The notes: a model not told the origin generated them from the letters alone. Numbered from the stretch's first letter, positions 1 to 8,840 are shown. The stretch is DNA of 19,144 nt from an uncultured bacterium (GCA_905215035.1 CAJMOJ010000040.1:1-19144), one strand, 5' to 3'. Numbers and translations: made by a program.

Positions 1-23
1 ATCACCCCAAGAAGGAGAATTTT

Positions 24-1358
24 GTGAACAGCACAGTAGAGGCACTCGAGGATAATCAACTTAAAATCACTTGCACTATTCCTGCAGCTGATGTTGATGC
101 GCAAATCAAGCGTACGTATAAAGACTTCGCTAAGCGTTATAAGTTCCCTGGTTTTCGTCCCGGTAAGGCACCTCGTCCTGTGATTGACAACATGCTGGGT
201 AAAGATTCTGTAATGGCAACCGTTGCTGAGGATTTGGTGAATACAGCCTATCCTCAAATTCTTGATGAAAACGATCTCGTTCCTTTATTCAAGGCAGAGT
301 TTTCTGATGCTGAGGCTGTTGAGGGCAAAGATTTGACCTTTACTGCCACCATCACGGTAAAACCTCAAGTAGAGCTTACAAGCTATGATCCGGTTGACGT
401 TGAGGTTCCTTCAACCGCAGCTACTGAGGAAGAAATTGACTCAGGTGTTGATGAGTTCCGTAACTACTATATGGAATACAAAGATGCAAATGCAAACACT
501 AAGATCAAGAAAGATCAGTTTGTAGAACTTTCCATGGATGTTACTGATCCAGAGGGTGAAATTGTTTCTGCATTGTCTTGTGAGTCTCGACTGTATCAGT
601 TGGGTCAGAATCTCTATCCAGCATCATTTGATGCAGAATTGATTGGTTTAAAGAAGGGTGATGAAAAATCCTTCGACCTCGACATGGCCGGTCAATCATC
701 CTTGCTCTCCCAGAGTTTTGGTATTGATAAAGGTGTGTATCATTTTGATGTCAAGATTGACTCAATTAAGAAAACGGTTCTTCCTGAGGCTAATGATGAA
801 TTCGCAAAGAATCTTGGTTTTGATGATTTAGCTGCTCTTCGTGCTCTTGTTGGTGAGCAGATTACGAGCCAAAAGGAAACTGCCGCTCCTCGTCGTAAAG
901 AAAACGAATGCTTATTTGCCATTGCGCAGCGCGTAACTGATGAGATGCCTGCATCTATTACTGAACGTGAAGAGGCCAATCTTTTGCAAGATTTGTTCCG
1001 TCAGCTTAATCAGGCGGGACAAAGCTATGATGCTTTCTTGCAGCAAGCGGGCATTACTGCTGATCAGCTTAAAGAAGACATCAAAAAACAGGCCACTGAT
1101 ACGGTGCGTCAAGATATGGCATTAGATGCTTGGGCTCGTCACTTCAATATTGAGGCAACTCCTGAAGAGGTTACACAAGAGTTCATTAATGCTAAGGTTG
1201 ATGATCCTGCAAAGGTTGAAGCAGAGTGGTACGAGACTGGTCGTATTCCTATGATTCGTGAAGGCATCAAGCGCAGCAAGGCACTCAAAGACATTGCTGA
1301 AAAAGCTAACGTAACTATTATTGAAGAATCCGCAGTAGCGCCAAAGGATGCTGAGTAG
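24..1358 (+). CDS. tig: Trigger factor, ribosome-associated chaperone
   Basis: Trigger factor (444 aa, usual family length) binds the ribosome near the exit tunnel and shields nascent chains. The start is GTG at 24, placed by the strong site GAAGGAGAA at 11-19. The N-terminal ribosome-binding domain carries the signature GFRPGKAP at residues 43-50. A middle FKBP-like PPIase domain spans roughly residues 160-245 and is divergent at sequence level. The long helical C-terminal chaperone domain follows, rich in Gln, Glu and Lys, ending in an acidic tail. It lies 63 bp upstream of clpP on the same strand, and tig-clpP-clpX is a widely conserved cluster linking folding with proteolysis. The promoter must lie left of the window. 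Identity is very secure. Confidence 0.97.
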   Translation: MNSTVEALEDNQLKITCTIPAADVDAQIKRTYKDFAKRYKFPGFRPGKAPRPVIDNMLGKDSVMATVAEDLVNTAYPQILDENDLVPLFKAEFSDAEAVEGKDLTFTATITVKPQVELTSYDPVDVEVPSTAATEEEIDSGVDEFRNYYMEYKDANANTKIKKDQFVELSMDVTDPEGEIVSALSCESRLYQLGQNLYPASFDAELIGLKKGDEKSFDLDMAGQSSLLSQSFGIDKGVYHFDVKIDSIKKTVLPEANDEFAKNLGFDDLAALRALVGEQITSQKETAAPRRKENECLFAIAQRVTDEMPASITEREEANLLQDLFRQLNQAGQSYDAFLQQAGITADQLKEDIKKQATDTVRQDMALDAWARHFNIEATPEEVTQEFINAKVDDPAKVEAEWYETGRIPMIREGIKRSKALKDIAEKANVTIIEESAVAPKDAE

Positions 1359-1421
1359 TTTACTTAATGTTTAGTATTGAGCGTTTTGATGGTGTTTACT
1401 GCACAAAGCGAGGTTACCTTT

Positions 1422-2042
1422 ATGTCTTATCAAAATACTAAGGATGCATTGATCCCCTACGTAATTGAACAATCTCCTCGCGGAGAACGCAGCTATGACA
1501 TTTACTCTCGTTTGCTCAATGAGCGTATTGTCTTTCTGGGTGAGCCCATTGATGATGCCGTGGCAAATACTGTTGTTGCTCAGCTCCTTCATTTAGAAAG
1601 TGCTGACCCGGACAAAGATATTGCATTATATATCAATTCGCCAGGAGGATCTGTTTCTGCTGGTTTGGCAATTTATGACACAATGCAATACATCAAGTGT
1701 GATGTATCGACAATTTGCATGGGGCTTGCTGCCTCGATGGCTTCTGTATTGCTGTGTGGCGGTGCAGAAGGTAAGCGCATTATTCTTCCTAATGCACAGG
1801 TTATGATCCATCAACCTATGGGTGCAACGGGAGAACGTACACAGCAAACCGACTTTGAGATTGTTGCTAATGAGATGCGCAAGACGCGTGATCGTTTAGA
1901 GGGTATTATTGCTCAACATACCGGTCAACCAATCGAGCGTGTTCATGCTGATTCTGAACGTGACAATTGGATGAGCGCTGAAGAGGCATGTGCTTATGGA
2001 CTTGTTGATAAGGTTGTGTCTTCACGTTTTTCAAATGACTAA
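1422..2042 (+). CDS. clpP: ATP-dependent Clp protease proteolytic subunit ClpP
   Basis: ClpP is the serine peptidase of the ClpXP/ClpAP machine and forms a two-ring barrel in the cytoplasm. From ATG 1422 the protein is 206 aa. The catalytic triad is visible: Ser105 in GLAASMAS, His130 in VMIHQPMG and Asp181 in SERDNWMS. The oxyanion segment SPGGSV lies at residues 73-78. The frame is open from TTG 1377, but that would add 15 unconserved residues without a ribosome site, whereas AGCGAGGT at 1407-1414 is 7 nt before ATG 1422. clpX follows after 19 bp, so the two are probably co-transcribed. No CtsR or HrcA operator was seen upstream. Confidence 0.97.
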   Translation: MSYQNTKDALIPYVIEQSPRGERSYDIYSRLLNERIVFLGEPIDDAVANTVVAQLLHLESADPDKDIALYINSPGGSVSAGLAIYDTMQYIKCDVSTICMGLAASMASVLLCGGAEGKRIILPNAQVMIHQPMGATGERTQQTDFEIVANEMRKTRDRLEGIIAQHTGQPIERVHADSERDNWMSAEEACAYGLVDKVVSSRFSND

Positions 2043-2061
2043 TAAGATTTTGGGGTAATCA

Positions 2062-3396
2062 ATGACTGATAACTCTCATGATGCAGCGAATAGCACAGGT
2101 GCTATTCGCTGTGCCTTTTGTGGGCAAACGCCCGATCAAGTTAATGCAATGATTTCTGGCCCAAATGGGATCTATATTTGCGATGAGTGTGTGTCTGTTT
2201 GTGCAGAGGCTATGCTTACGGATTTGTCGTTTAGAGGGCTTGAATCAGATGCACTTAATTCAATAAGCAAGACTCATCAAGAGCTTGATATGCTGCATGA
2301 TGCGGCATCGAAACCAGAAGAACCTATTTTTGAGCATCTTCCAACACCTCATGAGTTGTACGCACAGCTCTCTGAGCATGTTGTTGGTCAAGATGATGCA
2401 AAAAAAGCGCTTTCCGTTGCTGTATATAATCACTATAAGCGCATTAGCTTGGGTGAGTCAGCAGACGAAGATGATGTCGAGCTCGCTAAAAGCAATATCT
2501 TGCTTTTAGGTCCAACCGGTTCCGGTAAAACACTGCTTGCGCAGACTCTAGCACGCACTCTTCAAGTTCCCTTTGCTATTGCGGATGCAACAACACTTAC
2601 CGAGGCGGGTTATGTTGGGGAAGATGTCGAGAACATTTTACTCAAACTTATTACGGCAGCTGATTTTGATGTTTCTCGTGCGGAAATTGGCATTATCTAT
2701 ATTGACGAGATTGACAAAATTGCACGCAAAGCTGAAAACTTGTCTATTACCCGTGATGTGTCAGGTGAAGGGGTGCAGCAAGCGCTCTTAAAAATTGTTG
2801 AAGGTTGTGATGCCTCAGTTCCTCCTCAAGGTGGTCGTAAGCATCCTCAGCAGGAACTTATTCCGATTAATACCGACAACATTCTTTTTATCTTGGGTGG
2901 TGCTTTTGTGGGTCTTCCTGAGATTATTGCACAACGTGTTGGTACAACTAATATCGGATTTAATTCTGATATGCCTGAATCTAAACGTGAAGCAGATCAA
3001 GAGTTACTGCGTCATGTACTACCTGAAGACCTGCATAAGTTTGGTATGATCCCTGAATTCGTGGGACGTATTCCTGTTATTACTTCGCTTTCGGAATTGT
3101 CTAAAGAAGATCTTGTACGCATTTTAACGGAGCCTAAAAATGCTCTTGTAAAACAATATAAGCGTATGTTTGCCTTTGAAGATTCGGAACTTGTTTTTGA
3201 ACAAGAAGCACTTGAGGCAATTGCGGAAGCGGCTATTGAGCATCAGACGGGAGCGCGTGGTTTGCGTAGTATTTGCGAATCTGCACTTCAAGATATTATG
3301 TATAACCTACCTGAGTATCACGAGCCTACTCGTGTCGTGATTAGAAAGAGCGATATTGTAGGCGAAACCGTTCCAGAGATTTGTGTCGTTTCATAA
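2062..3396 (+). CDS. clpX: ClpX, AAA+ unfoldase of the ClpXP protease
   Basis: ClpX (444 aa) recognises substrates, unfolds them with ATP and threads them into ClpP. Domains in order: an N-terminal C4 zinc-binding dimerisation domain with Cys17, Cys20, Cys40 and Cys43; Walker A GPTGSGKT at 150-157; the pore loop AGYVGED (GYVG 183-186); Walker B IIYIDEID at 211-218; the RKH pore loop at 259-261; the IGF loop that docks onto ClpP at 298-300; and sensor 2 GARGLR at 397-402. All motifs needed for a working ClpP partner are intact. It follows clpP closely. After its stop there is a small hairpin but no clear terminator before valS. Confidence 0.97.
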   Translation: MTDNSHDAANSTGAIRCAFCGQTPDQVNAMISGPNGIYICDECVSVCAEAMLTDLSFRGLESDALNSISKTHQELDMLHDAASKPEEPIFEHLPTPHELYAQLSEHVVGQDDAKKALSVAVYNHYKRISLGESADEDDVELAKSNILLLGPTGSGKTLLAQTLARTLQVPFAIADATTLTEAGYVGEDVENILLKLITAADFDVSRAEIGIIYIDEIDKIARKAENLSITRDVSGEGVQQALLKIVEGCDASVPPQGGRKHPQQELIPINTDNILFILGGAFVGLPEIIAQRVGTTNIGFNSDMPESKREADQELLRHVLPEDLHKFGMIPEFVGRIPVITSLSELSKEDLVRILTEPKNALVKQYKRMFAFEDSELVFEQEALEAIAEAAIEHQTGARGLRSICESALQDIMYNLPEYHEPTRVVIRKSDIVGETVPEICVVS

Positions 3397-3404
3397 AGTA
3401 TGTA

Positions 3405-3423
3405 CGATAATGTGGTTTTATCG
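3405..3423 (+). other. Small hairpin between clpX and valS
   Basis: A perfect 6-bp stem, CGATAA (3405-3410) with TTATCG (3418-3423), encloses the 7-nt loop TGTGGTT. No T-run follows, so it is not a standard intrinsic terminator. It could be a processing site or an element in the valS leader. The loop does not match a valine anticodon loop, since U33 is absent and NAC is not at positions 34-36. Confidence 0.35.
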
Positions 3424-3457
3424 ACATCAGTAAAAAGAGATTAAAAGGATTAGACTC

Positions 3458-6121
3458 ATGGCGGATAAGAAAAAAGAACAGATCCCTTATGCTGAATGGG
3501 AAAAACCTCTTTTTGAAGCATGGAAAGCATCAGGCAATTTTGCGCGTACCCATGGTTTTGGTAAATATGGCGATCAGTCCTATACCATTGTTATTCCGCC
3601 ACCTAATGTGACAGGTGTTTTGCATATGGGTCATGCGCTTAATGACACTATCCAAGACACTTGTATTCGTCACGCGCGTATGCAGGGCTATCAAACGCGC
3701 TGGATTTTAGGTACTGATCATGCCGGCATTGCGACGCAGACAAAGGTTGATAAGAAGCTTGCTGAAGAGGGTATATCACGTTTAGAAATTGGGCGTGAGG
3801 CATTTTTAGAGGCATGCTATGAATGGCGTGAAGAGTACGGTAACACCATCGTCAATCAGATCGCTTCAATGGGTTGTTCGTGTGACTATGAAGATGAGAA
3901 ATTCACGCTTTCACCTGAGTATGCGCTTGCAGTGCGAAAGGTATTTTGCGATTGGTATCACGATGATCTCATCTATAAGGGTCGTCGCATTGTGAATTGG
4001 TGTCCTTCCTGTACTACAGCTATTGCAGATGATGAGGCAGAATACGTAGATGAAAAGGGACATCTGTGGTATTTACGCTATCCACTTACTGAACCGGTTG
4101 ATGGCATTGAGTATTTAGTGGTGGCAACCACGCGCCCTGAGACTATGCTTGGTGATACTGGTGTGGCGGTAAGCCCCAAAGACGAGCGCTATAAGCATTT
4201 GATTGGTAAGACGGTAACGCTTCCTATTGTGGGACGTGAAATTCCTATTTTTGCCGATTATTATGTTGATTCCGAGTTTGGTACCGGTGCAGTTAAGACA
4301 ACACCTGCACATGACCCTAATGACTATGCGATGGGTCAACGTAACAATCTAGAACAAATTAATGTGTTTGACGAACATGCTGTTGTTGTTGAGGGATATG
4401 GCAAGTTCTCTGGTATGACACGAGATGAGGCTCGTGAGGCGATTGTCGAAGAGTTTGAACGTTTAGGTCTTTTAGATCATGTTGAAGAACACGATCATTC
4501 TGTCATGACCTGCTATCGTTGTCACACTAAGCTCGAGCCGTGGCTTTCTGAACAATGGTTTGTTGCGGTAGATCGTTTGAAAAAAGAAGCTGCTCGCGTG
4601 GTTGAAGAAGGCGAGATTACGTTCCATCCTGATCGCTGGAAGCACGTCTATCTTGATTGGATGGAAAACCTAAAAGACTGGTGTATTTCTCGTCAACTGT
4701 GGTGGGGTCATCGCATTCCGATGTTCTATTGTGATTCATGTGGGTGGGAAGATGCTTGCCTAGAGGACGTTGAAGTGTGTCCCGTGTGTGGAAAGCCGGT
4801 ACGCCAAGATGATGATGTATTAGATACCTGGTTTTCTTCTCAATTGTGGCCTTTTGCAACGCAAGGATGGCCTGAAGTTGCTCATGATGAGCTTATGAAA
4901 ACCTATCCGACCCAGGTGCTTTCTACGGCGCGCGATATTATGGGTCTTTGGGTAGCACGTATGGTTATGTCGTCGCTCTATTGTACAGAATCAATTCCTT
5001 TTACTGATGTCATTATTCATCCAACAGTTATGGGCGCTGATGGTAAGCCCATGTCTAAGAGCCGCGGTAATGGTGTTGATCCGGTTAAACTTATGCAAGA
5101 TTATGGCGCGGATGGAATGCGCTTTGGTTTATTAATGCAAGTTACGGGTGCTCAAGATTTGAAGTTTAATGAATCTAAGCTGGAGTCTTCCCGCAATTTT
5201 GCCAATAAGATCCGCAATGCAGCGCGTTTTGTCATGATGTATTTGGATGATACCTATACTCCTGGCGCTCCTGATCCGCGTACGCCCGCTGATCAATGGA
5301 TTTTCTCGCGCCTAGCACGTTTAGTGGAAAAACTTGATCTTGCCTTTAAAGAGTTTGAGTTTGGTGTAATCACGCGAGAGCTCTATGCTTTTTTCTGGAA
5401 CGAATTTTGCGATTGGTATATCGAGCTTTCAAAACCTCGTCTTAATGCAGGGGGAGAAGATAAGCTTATCTGTCAACGAAATCTTGTTTTTGTGTTAGAT
5501 CAGGCTCTTCGTCTTTTGCATCCTATTATGCCGTTTGTGACTGAGCAGATCTATGATGAGCTTCCTGTTGCTCATAAATATGAGATGTTAATGATGACAC
5601 CGTGGCCTGATGCAGATGAGCTGGCCAGCTATATCAATACTGATGCTGAGCGCGTTATTACCATGGTAACCCAATCAGTGGGCGGCGTTCGTTCGGCGCG
5701 TGCACGGTATGGTATTTCACCTAAGGTTTCCTTGTCGCTTGTTGTAAAAGCAGAAACCGAAGACGCACTTGCTGATTTTGAAGCTCAAAAGACACTTATT
5801 TGCGCTTTGGGGAATGTAGAGATTGCGCAAGCATCGCTTGATGTAGAAAAACCGAGCGAGTCTGCAGCGGTCCTTGCTGAGGGGCTTGAGGTATTTATTC
5901 TTTTATCAGGTCTTGTTGATTTTGCTGCAGAACGTGCACGTCTCGAAAAACAGATTGCTGCTGTTGAGAAGGATCGCATTAAGTTTGAAAAGAAATTAAA
6001 CAATCCTGGCTTTTTGTCAAAAGCAGCACCTGAAGTGATTGAAAAAGATAAGATAAAGCTTGCTGAGTTTACACAGCAAAGCGAACGACTTAAAGCTCAG
6101 CTTGCTGAGATGGATGCATAA
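3458..6121 (+). CDS. valS: Valyl-tRNA synthetase
   Basis: Class Ia aminoacyl-tRNA synthetase (887 aa, normal for bacterial ValRS) that charges tRNA-Val and edits mischarged Thr. The HIGH motif is HMGH at residues 56-59, inside PPPNVTGVLHMGHAL, which is typical of ValRS. Zinc-binding CxxC pairs occur at Cys425/428 and Cys441/444. The KMSKS loop reads PMSKS (531-535): Pro replaces the first Lys while the key second Lys534 is kept. The anticodon-binding domain follows (roughly 600-780), and the last 65 residues form the ValRS-specific coiled-coil arm rich in Glu and Lys. The site AAAAGGA at 3443-3449 sets the ATG. A zinc-ribbon gene follows after 32 bp, probably in the same transcript. No T-box was recognised in the 61-bp leader. 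Confidence 0.97.
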   Translation: MADKKKEQIPYAEWEKPLFEAWKASGNFARTHGFGKYGDQSYTIVIPPPNVTGVLHMGHALNDTIQDTCIRHARMQGYQTRWILGTDHAGIATQTKVDKKLAEEGISRLEIGREAFLEACYEWREEYGNTIVNQIASMGCSCDYEDEKFTLSPEYALAVRKVFCDWYHDDLIYKGRRIVNWCPSCTTAIADDEAEYVDEKGHLWYLRYPLTEPVDGIEYLVVATTRPETMLGDTGVAVSPKDERYKHLIGKTVTLPIVGREIPIFADYYVDSEFGTGAVKTTPAHDPNDYAMGQRNNLEQINVFDEHAVVVEGYGKFSGMTRDEAREAIVEEFERLGLLDHVEEHDHSVMTCYRCHTKLEPWLSEQWFVAVDRLKKEAARVVEEGEITFHPDRWKHVYLDWMENLKDWCISRQLWWGHRIPMFYCDSCGWEDACLEDVEVCPVCGKPVRQDDDVLDTWFSSQLWPFATQGWPEVAHDELMKTYPTQVLSTARDIMGLWVARMVMSSLYCTESIPFTDVIIHPTVMGADGKPMSKSRGNGVDPVKLMQDYGADGMRFGLLMQVTGAQDLKFNESKLESSRNFANKIRNAARFVMMYLDDTYTPGAPDPRTPADQWIFSRLARLVEKLDLAFKEFEFGVITRELYAFFWNEFCDWYIELSKPRLNAGGEDKLICQRNLVFVLDQALRLLHPIMPFVTEQIYDELPVAHKYEMLMMTPWPDADELASYINTDAERVITMVTQSVGGVRSARARYGISPKVSLSLVVKAETEDALADFEAQKTLICALGNVEIAQASLDVEKPSESAAVLAEGLEVFILLSGLVDFAAERARLEKQIAAVEKDRIKFEKKLNNPGFLSKAAPEVIEKDKIKLAEFTQQSERLKAQLAEMDA

Positions 6122-6153
6122 CAACAAGGTAAGGTAAATTAAAGGTATCTTCT

Positions 6154-6582
6154 ATGTCTCAATTGTGGACCCCTGAATTACAGGCAGCTTTGATCATTCT
6201 TCTTATTGTTATTATTGCACTCTATGTGCTTTCTGTTGTATGGGTCATTAGGGATGCGATGAGTAGGGGAGCAACGTGGCAGCTATGGGGTGTTGTTGCT
6301 CTTATTCCTATTGCCGGTGTTATTGCCTATTGCTTGATGCGTCCTCCTCTTTTAGAGATTGATAGAGATGAGCAAGAACTTGAAGTCGCTCTTAAGCGTC
6401 GTGAACTTTTAAAGTATGGTGAATGTGGGCAATGCGGCTACCCCATTGAGGCCGATTATGTGATATGTCCCAATTGTCATCAGCGACTAAAAAATCTTTG
6501 TCCTACCTGTCATCATGCACTCAATCCTGCTTGGGATATCTGTCCTTATTGCACAACTCAGATACGTCCACCACGCGCTTAA
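6154..6582 (+). CDS. Small membrane protein with double zinc ribbon, function unknown
   Basis: A 142-aa protein with two hydrophobic helices at about residues 10-32 and 43-62. They are separated by a short charged, tryptophan-containing loop, and the layout resembles the PLDc_N two-helix membrane module. A charged linker (67-88) leads to two zinc ribbons with perfect spacing: Cys91/94 with Cys105/108, and Cys116/119 with Cys130/133 (CxxC-x10-CxxC, twice). This corresponds to a double zinc ribbon (DZR) domain, predicted to face the cytoplasm. No catalytic residues are visible. It lies between two tRNA synthetase genes and probably shares the valS transcript (32-bp gap). DZR domains can bind proteins or nucleic acids, but the role here is unknown. 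Topology and zinc binding are predictions; the cysteines are directly visible. Confidence 0.88.
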   Translation: MSQLWTPELQAALIILLIVIIALYVLSVVWVIRDAMSRGATWQLWGVVALIPIAGVIAYCLMRPPLLEIDRDEQELEVALKRRELLKYGECGQCGYPIEADYVICPNCHQRLKNLCPTCHHALNPAWDICPYCTTQIRPPRA

Positions 6583-6659
6583 CAATTTGCATCGTAATTG
6601 CAATAAGTTTGTCTGCGGACAGATGTAATATAGAAATCCATACTGTTCATACGTGATAC

Positions 6660-6687
6660 GTGCAGGTGCTTTGTACGCACCCGGCAC
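6660..6687 (+). promoter_or_regulatory. Hairpin resembling a tRNA-Thr anticodon arm in the thrS leader
   Basis: Inner stem GGTGC (6665-6669) with GCACC (6677-6681) closes a 7-nt loop TTTGTAC. Numbered as a tRNA anticodon loop this gives U32, U33, UGU at 34-36, A37 and C38, which is the anticodon of tRNA-Thr(UGU). An outer stem GTGC (6660-6663) with GCAC (6684-6687) extends it across an A/CG internal loop. The ribosome site GAAAGGA starts 3 nt after the hairpin and thrS starts at 6705. E. coli thrS is known to be repressed translationally by ThrRS binding such a mimic. Action here is inferred. Confidence 0.5.
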
Positions 6688-6704
6688 AAGAAAGGATGTC
6701 TTAC

Positions 6705-8618
6705 ATGAACGTTATTCTTCCTGATGGTAATACGCTTACCTTAGAAGAAGGTGCCACGCTTGCCGATGCGGCTCAAGCAATTGGCGCTGGTCTCGCAAAA
6801 GCCGCGCTTGCTGGCACGGTAGACGGCAAATTGGTTGATCTGACTACTCCCTTATCTGATGGGCAGACTATAACTATCGTTACTAAAAAGAGTCCTGAGG
6901 CGCTCGATCTGTTGCGTCATTCCGCTGCTCATATTATGGCTAAAGCATTGCAAGACTTATATGGACAGGTTGATTTTGGTATTGGACCTTCAATCGAAAA
7001 TGGGTTCTATTATGATATCCGCATGGATCATACGTTAACTCCTGAAGATCTTGAGAAAATTGAAGCACGTATGAATGAGATTGTGGCGCTTGGTGAACCC
7101 TTTACTCGTCAGGTGGTAACCAAAGATCAGGCTAAAGAGATGTTTGCTGATCAGCCGCTCAAGCTTGAGTTGATTGATGAGCTTCCTGATAATGAAGAGA
7201 TTTCGATCTATCGTTTAGGTGACTTTGTCGATTTGTGTCGCGGTCCCCATTTGCCCTCTTCCGCTGAACTTCCTACGTTTAAACTCACCAAATTGGCCGG
7301 TGCATATTGGCGGGGCGACTCAGATCGTGAGATGTTGCAGCGTGTTTACGGTACAGCATTTTTCTCTAAAAAAGAACTTAATCAATACCTTGAAAATATT
7401 GCTGAAGCAGAAAAGCGCGATCATCGTAAGATCGGCAAAGAATTAGGCTTATTCATGCTTGATGAAGACGCCGGCGTTGGCCTCCCTTTGTATCCACCAA
7501 AGGGCGCACGCGTTATTCGTTTGCTGCAAGAATGGCTTCGTCGTGATCTCTATGCAAATGGATATCAAGAGGTTATTACGCCACATGTTTACAAATCTGA
7601 TGTTTGGAAGACATCAGGACACTATGACTTTTATGGCGAGAACATGTACTTCTTTAATATTAATGAGGGGTCGGAAGAAAATCCTCGTCTATCGGAATAT
7701 GGCGTAAAGCCCATGAATTGTCCTGGTCATGTTTTGATCTATCGTAATGAGATTCGTTCTTATCGTGACCTTCCTTTGCGTCTTTTTGAGTTTGGTACGG
7801 TTTATCGTCATGAACTTTCTGGTGCGGTGCATGGCCTTTTGCGTGCGCGTGGTTTTACGCAAGATGACGCACACGTTTTTTGCACACGTGATCAGGTTGT
7901 TGATGAAGTGGTTGATATCCTTGAGCTTGTTGATCACATTATGTCAACCTTTGACTTTGAGTACACCGCTGAGATTTCGACACGCCCTGAAAAATCAATC
8001 GGATCAGATGATATGTGGGAGCATGCTCAACACGCTCTTGAGCAAGCGTGTGAGCGCCGAGGTTTAACGTATGAGATCAATGAAGGCGATGGGGCTTTCT
8101 ATGGTCCAAAGATCGATATTAAAGTTAAAGATGCGCTTGGTCGTACATGGCAATGTTCAACAGTTCAGGTTGATTTCAATTTACCCGAGCGTTTTGAGCT
8201 TACCTATCGTACGGCTGATAATACAGAAGAGCGTCCTTGGATGTTGCACCGTGCAATCTTTGGTTCAATCGAGCGTTTCTTTGGTATTTTGATTGAAAAC
8301 TATGCGGGCGCATTACCCTTATGGTTAGCTCCTGTGCAGGTTATTTTGCTTCCTTTAGCGGATTGTCATCTAGATGCATGCAAGGATTTAGCCCGCAAGA
8401 TTACCGCAGCAGGAGGGCGTGTGGAGATTTATTCGCAGAATGAACCTATGCGAGTAAAAATTGCCAAGGCACAAGCAGAAAAAGTACCCTATATGGGTGT
8501 TATTGGTGATAAAGAAGTTGAGAATGGTACGGTTTCTATTCGCGATCGTTCTGAGGGAGATTTGGGCGAATGGAGTGTTGACGCGCTTCTTGATGTCATT
8601 AAAGAAGCTGCATTATAG
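6705..8618 (+). CDS. thrS: Threonyl-tRNA synthetase
   Basis: Class II synthetase (637 aa from ATG 6705) that charges tRNA-Thr and removes misattached Ser. Domains in order: TGS domain (about 1-60); editing domain with the HxxxH pair His72/His76 and the Cys178/His182 pair in CRGPH; class II catalytic core with zinc ligands Cys339 (MNCPGH), His390 (DDAHVF) and His515 (MLHRAIFG); anticodon-binding domain from about residue 540. The frame is open from GTG 6660, which falls in a leader hairpin. ATG 6696 overlaps the ribosome site GAAAGGA (6690-6696), so ATG 6705, about 9 nt from it, is the best start and begins the TGS domain directly. Likely regulated through the hairpin at 6660-6687. A terminator-like hairpin lies about 115 bp downstream. 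Confidence 0.96.
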   Translation: MNVILPDGNTLTLEEGATLADAAQAIGAGLAKAALAGTVDGKLVDLTTPLSDGQTITIVTKKSPEALDLLRHSAAHIMAKALQDLYGQVDFGIGPSIENGFYYDIRMDHTLTPEDLEKIEARMNEIVALGEPFTRQVVTKDQAKEMFADQPLKLELIDELPDNEEISIYRLGDFVDLCRGPHLPSSAELPTFKLTKLAGAYWRGDSDREMLQRVYGTAFFSKKELNQYLENIAEAEKRDHRKIGKELGLFMLDEDAGVGLPLYPPKGARVIRLLQEWLRRDLYANGYQEVITPHVYKSDVWKTSGHYDFYGENMYFFNINEGSEENPRLSEYGVKPMNCPGHVLIYRNEIRSYRDLPLRLFEFGTVYRHELSGAVHGLLRARGFTQDDAHVFCTRDQVVDEVVDILELVDHIMSTFDFEYTAEISTRPEKSIGSDDMWEHAQHALEQACERRGLTYEINEGDGAFYGPKIDIKVKDALGRTWQCSTVQVDFNLPERFELTYRTADNTEERPWMLHRAIFGSIERFFGILIENYAGALPLWLAPVQVILLPLADCHLDACKDLARKITAAGGRVEIYSQNEPMRVKIAKAQAEKVPYMGVIGDKEVENGTVSIRDRSEGDLGEWSVDALLDVIKEAAL

Positions 8619-8695
8619 TGCTCAAATCGATAGGGCGAAAATGGCGTATTAGAGGACCAATCTACACAATGAGCCTCATGTAAAATACACGGGGA

Positions 8696-8709
8696 AAACG
8701 GAACCGTTT
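8696..8709. promoter_or_regulatory. Inverted repeat AAACGG-AA-CCGTTT, possible operator
   Basis: Perfect 6-bp arms flank a 2-bp centre in the thrS-trxA gap, 24 bp before the terminator-like hairpin. The short centre fits a dimeric protein site better than an RNA hairpin. TAAAAT at 8681-8686 just upstream could be a -10 box, but no good -35 was found. No other copy was noticed in the window. Confidence 0.3.
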
Positions 8710-8732
8710 ACAGAGGGTAACAACACGATTTC

Positions 8733-8760
8733 AAGGGACACTGAAAGGTGTCCCTTTGTG
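8733..8760 (+). terminator. Terminator-like hairpin after thrS
   Basis: A perfect 9-bp stem, AAGGGACAC (8733-8741) with GTGTCCCTT (8748-8756), closes the 6-nt loop TGAAAG. The tail TGTGTTG is only moderately T-rich, so termination may be partial. It separates thrS from trxA and shares its core with the hairpin after trxB. Confidence 0.7.
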
Positions 8761-8840
8761 TTGAGCGCCTCTACAATGGATGGTGTTGGGAGAAAATAGA
8801 CACCTTGCAAATGGGGTGTATGACGTAGGAGGTCATTACA

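Noticed and set aside
1377..1421. Upstream TTG start for clpP
   Set aside because: No ribosome site and no resemblance to ClpP N-termini; ATG 1422 has AGCGAGGT at the right distance.
3397..3457. T-box or anticodon mimic before valS
   Set aside because: The leader is only 61 bp, and the hairpin loop TGTGGTT lacks U33 and a valine anticodon.
6660..6704. GTG 6660 or ATG 6696 as the thrS start
   Set aside because: GTG 6660 lies in a hairpin and adds residues not found in TGS domains; ATG 6696 overlaps the ribosome site itself.
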